Origin: Rhizomys pruinosus
Taxonomy: Eukaryota; Chordata; Mammalia; Rodentia; Spalacidae
Length of the DNA: 64,000 nucleotides
NCBI GenBank assembly: GCA_009823505.1
Contig: VZQC01002896.1
Location: 1,336,948-1,400,947 of the forward strand
Reading direction: 5' to 3'
Made by a program: the position numbers and the translations under genes. The notes under the pieces were generated by a model. It was given only the letters and a program-made list of their open reading frames with translations, ran no database searches and had not been told where the DNA came from. The first letter of the stretch is position 1; every line of letters begins with the position of its first letter. Positions 57,440 through 64,000 of this stretch are shown in pieces.

Positions 57440-57628
57440 TTGTTTTAGAAGATAATTTTTGTGTGTGTCTAGGTGTGTTTTGCCTGCATGTATGCATGTC
57501 CACATGTGTGCTTGGTGCCCATCCCCTGGAACTAGAGTTAGTGATGGTTGTTAACCACCATGTGGGTGCTGAGAACCAAGTCTGGGTCCTTTGCAAGGTT
57601 CTTAATCTCTGAGCCATCTCTAGCCCCA
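57440..57628 (-). repeat. B2/B3-type SINE
   Basis: catgtgggtgctgagaacca to tgagccatctctagcccc. Confidence 0.8.
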
Positions 57629-57636
57629 ACTCTCTT

Positions 57637-57639
<3 letters not shown>

Positions 57640-57690
<51 letters not shown>
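57640..57690. repeat. (CT)n microsatellite
   Basis: Perfect CT run of about 25 units next to the head of a B2/B3-type SINE. Confidence 0.95.
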
Positions 57691-57693
<3 letters not shown>

Positions 57694-57815
57694 TCTCTGA
57701 GTAGATCTAATATAGACTTATTAAGGAAAAGAGAGAAAGAACTCTTAAGAGGAACAGGTTCCAAAGGAAGAGTATCTACTTCTTGGGTCTTTAGGGTCCT
57801 TGTAAAGTAATTCAT

Positions 57816-58060
57816 GGGCTGGAAAGAGAAATCAATGAAGTGCTTGCCTCACAAGTGGTAGGATCTGAGTTCAGTCTCTAGTTCTCATGTAAAAAGCTAG
57901 ATGTGGTGGTGTGCTTTTATAATCTGAGCACTAGGGCAAAGAAACAGAAGGACCCCTGGAGCTCACTCGTCCACAGCCTAGCCTAATTAGTGAGCCCCAG
58001 CCCAAAGGGAGACCTTGTTTCAAAGGAGAGGGAAGTATTCCTGAGGAAACCTAGGGATGT
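57816..58060 (+). repeat. Composite tRNA-like plus B1 SINE
   Basis: ggctggaaagagaaatcaat head followed by a B1-type part from gctagatgtggtggtgtgct. Confidence 0.5.
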
Positions 58061-58105
58061 CCTGGCTTATGAGCACACACACATTAAAAAAATAAGACCA
58101 ACATG

Positions 58106-58500
58106 GGGCTGGAGAGATGGCTCAGCAGTTAAGAGTGCCAACTGCTCTTGCAGAGGACCTGGGTTCAAGTCCCCACACCCACATGGCAGCTAAGAACCTC
58201 TTTAATTCCAGTTCCAGGGGAATCCAATGCCCTCTTCTGACCTCCGCAGCATTGCATGACACAGGTGTATCAACCTACATGTAGACAGTACATTCATACA
58301 CATAAAAATTTTTTTAAAAGTTAAAAAAAGACCAACAATAAAGCAGCTAGAGCCAAGGACCTGGGTTTGAGTCCCAGTACTCAAATGGTGGCTTAAAACC
58401 TTCCATAACTCCAGCTCCCCAGTGAATCCGATGCCTTCTTCTGACTCCCAGGCATTGCATAACATGGGGGTACTTACATGCATGCAGATATTATACAAAT
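58106..58500 (+). repeat. Two sense B2-type SINEs
   Basis: 58106-58320 is full length; 58335-58500 lacks most of the tRNA-like head. Confidence 0.88.
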
Positions 58501-58529
58501 AATGGAACCTGTGTAAGAAGGATGCACAT

Positions 58530-58690
58530 GGGGGCTGGGTGTGGTGGTGCAGGCCTTTAATCCCCAGCACTCAGGAGGCAGAAGCAGGTGGATCCCTGTG
58601 ATATTGAGGTCAGTCTGGGATCATCTTCATAGTGAGTTCCTGGCCAACTGTAGCTACATAGTGAGACCCTGCCTCAAAAAAAGAAACCAA
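58530..58690 (+). repeat. B1 SINE, sense
   Basis: ggctgggtgtggtggtgcag to gaccctgcctcaaaaa. Confidence 0.88.
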
Positions 58691-58984
58691 AACCAACAAC
58701 GAACAGCACAAGAAGGATGCATACAATTTGGGGGTACAGCTGTGAGTTCTGAAAGGAAAGATAATGTGAAATAGTCACAAGAGTTAGTGGGCCATTTTAG
58801 AAGGTGATTTTCATTCCCCTCAAAAATCACAATAAACTTTTGGGCAAAAACAGAAAAATGGATACTGAAGTTCCATGTAGAATCTCAAGAAGGGACCCTG
58901 AGTAGCAAAAATCTTAAAATCTTGGAAAAGGGCAAAGTTGGAAGTCTCACACTTGCTTATTGCAAAACAAGTAGAGAGGATTAG

Positions 58985-59310
58985 GAATTCTGAACCAGTC
59001 TGAGCTACATGAGACCCTGTCTTAAAAAACAGTGAGTTCCGGGCTGGAGAGATGGTCTAGTGGTTAAGAGCACCGACCGCTCTTACAGAGGAACCATCTG
59101 AAATTCCAATTCCAGGAGAACTCCAGTTCCAGGGGGATCCGACACCCTCTTCTGACCTCCGCGGCATTGCACAACACAGGTGCGCAAACTTGCATGCAGA
59201 CAGTACATTCATACACATACAGAAATAAAATTAATTAAAAAAATTTAAAAAAAAACAGTGAGTTCCAGGACAGCTGGGGCTACAGGGGACCCTGTCTCGA
59301 AAAGACAAAC
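58985..59310 (+). repeat. B1 split by a B2
   Basis: B2 59041-59249, bracketed by aaaaacagtgagttcc (59025-59040 and 59251-59266). B1 parts 58990-59040 and 59262-59310. Confidence 0.85.
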
Positions 59311-59332
59311 CAAAACAAAACGAAATCTTCTG

Positions 59333-59590
59333 GGGGCTGGAGAGATGACCCAACAGTTAAGAGGGCCAACTGCTCTTGCAGAGGACCCAGGTTTGATTCC
59401 CACATGGCGGCTAAGAACCTTCTTTAAGCCAGGCATTGTGGCACACGCCTTTAATCCCAGTACTTGGGAGGCAGAGGCAGACAGATCTTCTGTGAGTTCA
59501 AGACCAGCCTGGTCTACAGAATGAGTTCCAGGCCAGGTGGGGCTAAAGGGAGACTGTCTCAAAAAGAACACCCCCCCAAAAAATCCAAAC
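59333..59590 (+). repeat. Truncated B2 then B1
   Basis: B2 head to acatggcggctaagaacctt; B1 from gccaggcattgtggcacacg. Confidence 0.9.
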
Positions 59591-59826
59591 AAAAATCAGT
59601 GAAATACAGATTTTTTTTTAGACCAATGAATAGAATAGAGAGTCCAGAAATAAATCCTTGCATATATAGTGAGGCAAGGGTGGATGATGACTCAATGGGG
59701 AAAGGCTAGTCTTTTCAACAAGTGAAAAATGGTACTGGGAAATCCAGGTATCCACATTCAAAAGGATTAAGTTAGACCCTTTATACCATATACAAGGCCT
59801 TGCCTCAAAAGGAGTGGGGGTAAATG

Positions 59827-59975
59827 GAGCTAGAAAGATGCCTCAGCAGTTAAGGACACTTGCTGCTGTTCCACAGGACCTGAGTTTGGTTCCCACCACC
59901 CAGGTCAGGGGGCTGACAACTGTCTTTAACTCCACTTTCAAGGAATCTGACCACCTTCTGGGGCAGGCGCGCACA

Positions 59976-60012
<37 letters not shown>

Positions 60013-60035
60013 AGATGAAAATAAATCTTCAAAAA
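59827..60035 (+). repeat. B2/B3-type SINE with CA tail
   Basis: gatgcctcagcagttaagga to the CA run. Confidence 0.8.
59967..60010. repeat. (CA)n with CGCG start
   Basis: gcgcgcacacgcgc leads into a CA run at the tail of a sense B2/B3-type SINE. Confidence 0.9.
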
Positions 60036-60049
60036 GGGGGGCAGCATTG

Positions 60050-60275
60050 ATATTAGGAGCTGGGATGTAGCCCAGGAGGATCAGGGGTTTAGGGTCATTT
60101 TGGCTACATACTTCCCAGGATACACTAGACCCTGCTTCAAAAAGAAAATACAATTATTGAGGCAGGTGTGGTAGTGCACACACAGCACTTAGGAATCTGA
60201 GGCAGGCAAGAGATCCCCAAGTTTAAGGCCAACCTGGGCTACATAGTGAGACCCTGTCTCAAAAATAAAACAAGA
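60050..60275 (+). repeat. Two old B1-like SINEs
   Basis: 60050-60145 and 60158-60270; the second ends gaccctgtctcaaaaata. Confidence 0.6.
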
Positions 60276-60514
60276 ATTAAAAAGATGGTCTGACTTATGG
60301 ATATTTTGCCCACAGAACAAAAGTAGGGACTTGAACAGACTTTTGTTCACCTCTGTTTATAGAGTAATCATTTACAGTAGTCAAAAGGTGGAAGCAGCCA
60401 TAGTGTCCCTTTAATGCAGGAGTGTGTAAATAAAATGTGCTGCATGAAGGAACTTCTGACATGGCTACAACATAGAGGAACCTTTGAGGCATAATACTAA
60501 TTGAAAAGGGCCCA

Positions 60515-60610
60515 TTTAAGTACTGGGGAATGTATTTTATGGATAGAGTGTTTGCCTATCATGCTCAAAGTTATGGATTTAAATCCCTGGCACTACCAAG
60601 AAAAGAGAGG
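60515..60610 (+). repeat. ID-like fragment
   Basis: agagtgtttgcctatcatgc and aaatccctggcactacc. Confidence 0.5.
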
Positions 60611-60862
60611 CCAGTCACAGAAAGATAAATGCTGTCTGATTCCATTTATATCAGATACCTTGAAGAGTAAAGTTCATTGAAACAGAATGGTGGCTTCTAG
60701 GGAGTGGTAATTTAGTGTTTGGATATAGAACTTAAGTTTTGAAAAATCTGTAAGTTACAGGGTAAAAGGGACAAATATATAAACATTGTTTAAATGTTAA
60801 ACAGTTAAGGAACATTTTTATAAGAACAGATATAACTTCCATGAAGATTAGAAATTGAAATC

Positions 60863-61035
60863 TCAGCTGGGCGTGGTGGCGCACGCCTTTAATTCTAGCA
60901 CTTGGGAGGCAGAGGCAGGTGAATCTTTGTGAATTCAAGGCCAGCCTAGTTTACAGAGTGAGTTCCAGGACATCTGGGGCTACAGGGAGACCCGGTCTCG
61001 AAAAGACCCCCCCCCAAAAAAAAAAGAAAAAAATT
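60863..61035 (+). repeat. B1 SINE, sense
   Basis: gctgggcgtggtggcgcacg to ctcgaaaagacc, then C and A runs. Confidence 0.94.
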
Positions 61036-61845
61036 GAAATCTCTACTTGGATACAGTAGTGACATTTCAAATTTGAGATGTCCTAAACCAAACTCATTAT
61101 CCCACTACCACCTGCAAAAGAATAAGCCTAAATAAAAGCACCTGCTCCCCATCTCATTTAATGTGAATTCTGCTTTTCAGTTGAGCAGGCTAAGATATTT
61201 GTCTTATTCTTCCCTTTCTCTCACCTGCTTCTAGTTTGCCAGAAGATTAGACGTGGAGACTGACCACTTCTTCCCACCTCCACTGCTCTCTCCCTAGTTG
61301 GACTCACCACCTCTCACCTTGGTCTCCAAAATTAGTCTCCTAGCTTCCTTCTGTGGGCTTCCTGCAATGCGGTCCCCAAAACATCTGTACATAGATCATG
61401 TTGTCTTTTTGGGTTTCCTACCTCAAAGAAGAAGCCTCAGTCTATATTACACACCACAAGGGACCATGAGATGGTCCTTTCATCGCTCTGACCGTATCTC
61501 CTATCCTTCCCACACCCTCTGTGCTTCACTGAGTTCCTGCAGCCCGAGTGTTCCTACCAAGTTGCCTAGAAGCCGTTTTTGAACACTTGGCAGAACTTTC
61601 CACTGGAAAGGTGCCAATAGTGGTGACCACCAAAACGCAGGTGAGCACCCTCAGCAGAATACCATAGAAAGAAGAGAACAGAGAGGACCCTGGCATCAGG
61701 GAGAGAAGCCCTTCTCCTGAGTGCTGTATATACTTAACTGGCAAAGGAAATGTTTGCAGGCTCCAATAAAGAGAAGACCTGGAGCAGAGAGGTTGGCAGT
61801 CTAGTTTTTTCTAGCTACTTAGCTTCCATCTTTCCATCTGCTCTT
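61036..61845. other. Unique intronic sequence
   Basis: Repeat-poor. A 94-codon frame at 61298 has no recognised motif. Confidence 0.5.
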
Positions 61846-62012
61846 TTTTTTTTTTTGGTCTTTTTGAGACAGGGTCTCCCTTCAGTCCCAGCTGGCCTGG
61901 AGCTCGATATGTAGACCAGTCTGGTCTACATATCGAGTTCAAACTCACAGAGATGCCTGCCTCTGCCTCTGGAGTGCTGGCATTACAGGTGTGTGCCACC
62001 ACGCCCGGCTAG
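61846..62012 (-). repeat. B1 SINE carrying the palindrome
   Basis: gtctttttgagacagggtct to gccaccacgcccggct, rearranged in the middle (61903-61937). Confidence 0.92.
61903..61937. repeat. 35-bp palindrome within a B1
   Basis: Left arm ctcgatatgtagaccag (61903-61919), one spacer t, then its exact reverse complement (61921-61937). A normal antisense B1 has ggctggccttgaactc after tagaccag, so the right arm replaces SINE sequence. Confidence 0.95.
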
Positions 62013-62227
62013 CCATCTGCTCTTTTCTACATACATTTGAACTCTGTGTGAATGGTGAAACAACTCATATGTTTTTACCTAATAAGATACAGTTATCTCA
62101 CATAATGAGAGGCTCTGACATTTTCCTAAAATGTAGAACAGTCACGGTTTCTGTTGCTGTATATTTACCACTCTTAAAATCAAAATAAATAACATAGAAT
62201 GTTCTCTTACTTAGAACTTCTTGAACT

Positions 62228-62376
62228 TTTTTTTTTTGAGACAGGGTCTCCCTGTAGCTCCAGCTTTCCTGGAACTCACTATGTAGACCAGGCTGGCCTT
62301 GAACTCACAGAGATCCCACCTGCCTCTGCCTCCCAAGTGCTGGGATTAAAGGCATGCACCACCTCACCCATCCAGA
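62228..62376 (-). repeat. B1 SINE, antisense
   Basis: gagacagggtctccctgtag to gcatgcaccacctcaccc. Confidence 0.92.
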
Positions 62377-62394
62377 GACTAGTAACTTTTTAAA

Positions 62395-62800
62395 AAAAAA
62401 TTATATTTTAAATGTGTTTTTATTTTGTGTGCCCTGGAGTGGGGGGCAGGGCAGGATGTGGAAGTCAGAGGACAGCCCTGGGAGTTGGTTTCCTCCCTTG
62501 CCAGGTGGGTCTGGGGATTAAACTCAGACCATCATGCTTGGTGGCAAGTGCCTTTACCAGCTGAAAATCTCACCAAAGGAATAATTGTTTATATAGGATC
62601 TCATGTAGCCTAGACTAGCCTTGAACTCCCTGATTTTCTTGCCTTTCTATCTCCTAAGAAGAATATTGGTGTGCATCACCTCACCTGGTATATACAGTTT
62701 GGGGGACTGACTGAACCATAGGGCTTTGTCCATGCTAGGCAAACACTGTCACAACTGAGCATCCAACTGAACTACCAACTGAACTACCATCCCAAGACCT
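62395..62800 (-). repeat. B3-type then B4-like SINE
   Basis: B3-type 62395-62580 (gacagccctgggagttggtt); B4-like 62590-62795 with an ID half at gtccatgctaggcaaacac. Confidence 0.6.
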
Positions 62801-62819
62801 TTGTTTATTTAAAAAAATT

Positions 62820-63026
62820 AATCATTTTTATCTCGTGTGTATGAGTGTATTCTTCTACATGTGTAAGTGTGCTTGCGTCTTGCATTGCACATGCAGATCA
62901 GAAGAGGGCAGTGGATCCCCTGGAACCGGACTTAGGGACAGTTGTTAGCTGCCATGTGGGAACCAAACCTAGATCTTCTGCAGAGGCAGCCAGTGTTCCT
63001 AACCACTGATCCATCTCTCCAGGCTC
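62820..63026 (-). repeat. B2/B3-type SINE
   Basis: gtgtgcttgcgtcttgcatt to gatccatctctccaggc. Confidence 0.82.
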
Positions 63027-63049
63027 CTGGTTGTTGTTGTGGGTTTTTG

Positions 63050-63550
63050 TTGTTTGTTTGTTTGTTTGTTTTTAAATTCCTCCTGTATATAGACCTGTAT
63101 GGCCTGGTACTTGGTATATAGGTCATGCTGCTCTAAAAACTTTCAGTAATTCTCCTATGTCTTCTTCCTATGTGCTAGGATTACAAGCATGAGCCACCAT
63201 ACCCAGCACATAAATTAATCTTTGGTAATTTATAATAATGCAAAGAATAAAATAGAGTACATGCATAACCCGATCTGGTGGTATAGTCCTACACTGCCAA
63301 CACTGAGGAGGTGGAGGCAGGAAGACCAGGAGCTCAGGGTCATCTGTGGCTACATAGCAAGTTTGAGGCCAGCCTGTGATACATGAGATCCGGTGTTAGA
63401 CAACACAAACCAAATACTCCTGGGTGAGGTGGCATACACATCTGTACTCCCAGTACCATGGAGGTAGAGGTAAAGATCAGAGTTATCTGTAGCCACATAG
63501 CAAGTTCTAGGGCAGCCTGGGGTACATGAGACTGTCTCAAAAACAAACAC
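63050..63550. repeat. Degenerate B1-type SINEs
   Basis: Antisense copy 63065-63210; two related sense copies at 63265-63395 and 63420-63550. Confidence 0.55.
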
Positions 63551-63639
63551 AAAACTGGTTATACATAAAATATATAAAACGATCACAGTTCTCACTTGTG
63601 CAGTCACTCATAAGGCCATTATTAAGATCAGTGATTTTT

Positions 63640-63866
63640 TTTTTCTTTATTTTGTGTGTATGAATGTATTGCCTGTGTGTATGTAAGTGCACCCGTGTCA
63701 TGCAGTGCCCATGGACCCAGAAGAGGGCATTAGATTTCCCTGGAACTGGAGTTACAGAAGGCTGTCAGCCGCCATGTGGGTGCTGGGAATTGAACCCGGG
63801 TCCTGTGCAAGAGCAGCCATATCTGCTGCTTAATGCTCTTAACCATTGAGCCATATCTCCAGCACC
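63640..63866 (-). repeat. B2 SINE, antisense
   Basis: gtgtcatgcagtgcccatgg to gagccatatctccagcac. Confidence 0.9.
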
Positions 63867-63879
63867 AAGATCACTGACT

Positions 63880-64000
63880 TTTTTTTTTTTTTTGTCTTTT
63901 TCGAGACAGGGTCTCCCTGTAGCCCCAGGTGTCCTGGAACTCACTCTGTAGACCAGGCTGGCTTTGAACTCACAAAGATCCACCTGCCTCTGCCTCCCAA
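63880..64000 (-). repeat. B1 SINE cut by window end
   Basis: gtctttttcgagacagggtc to the last base. Confidence 0.92.

Larger units (their letters stand above)
49769..64000 (+). other. Map4: Start of next Map4 intron
   Basis: Sequence after the gtgagt donor. It has long unique stretches (49769-50640, 53122-54140, 55260-55730, 55840-56300, 57000-57440 and 61036-61845) between SINEs. No exon continuing the phase-1 frame was recognised before the window ends. Confidence 0.75.

Noticed and set aside
57393..57815. 140-codon minus-strand frame with an RE repeat
   Set aside because: Arises from the (CT)n microsatellite inside SINE sequence.
61298..61582. 94-codon frame in unique intron
   Set aside because: No family resemblance and no convincing acceptor/donor pair in the Map4 phase.

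Overview
The window is nuclear DNA from a mammal, most likely a muroid rodent. It is packed with B1-type and B2-type SINEs, with fewer ID, B3 and B4-like SINEs, and it carries L1 3' ends of the Lx type that I know from mouse. The B1 and B2 variants are not the standard mouse consensus. A spalacid-like or other non-murine muroid would fit, but the species cannot be fixed from this sequence alone.

The only functional gene I can support is Map4 (microtubule-associated protein 4) on the + strand. Its start-codon exon has coding bases 29773-29974 and begins [10 protein letters not shown]. The next exon, 49700-49768, encodes 23 residues. Both have good splice sites and matching phase (1 to 1). The rest is intron: a 5' intron (1-29757), a 19.7-kb intron (29975-49699) and the start of the following intron (49769-64000). 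Nearly all other long reading frames are translated SINEs, L1 fragments or simple repeats.

Region by region: 217-9008 and about 11868-20480 are two copies of the same 8.7-kb segment, including an RPS24 retropseudogene in each. Single-copy stretches of the two copies are almost identical, while the SINEs in the first copy are full of indels. A lone N sits at its right end. This looks like an unresolved assembly duplication. An estimated gap (22933-23311) follows, and I infer that it lies inside an L1 insertion bracketed by a 16-bp target duplication. The 24-30 kb stretch is the cleanest unique sequence and leads into the first coding exon. The 19.7-kb intron holds three antisense L1 3' ends (31894-33257, 38783-40206 and 40600-42430), many nested SINEs, an unassigned antisense retrocopy-like block, a truncated U1 snRNA pseudogene and several microsatellites. 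The last 14 kb contains a 560-bp direct duplication that is probably another assembly artefact (51996-53121) and a SINE carrying a 35-bp palindrome (61903-61937).

I found no CRISPR array, operon or defence system, and no intact mobile-element gene. The noteworthy material is Map4 exon variation, retroelement structure and assembly quality.
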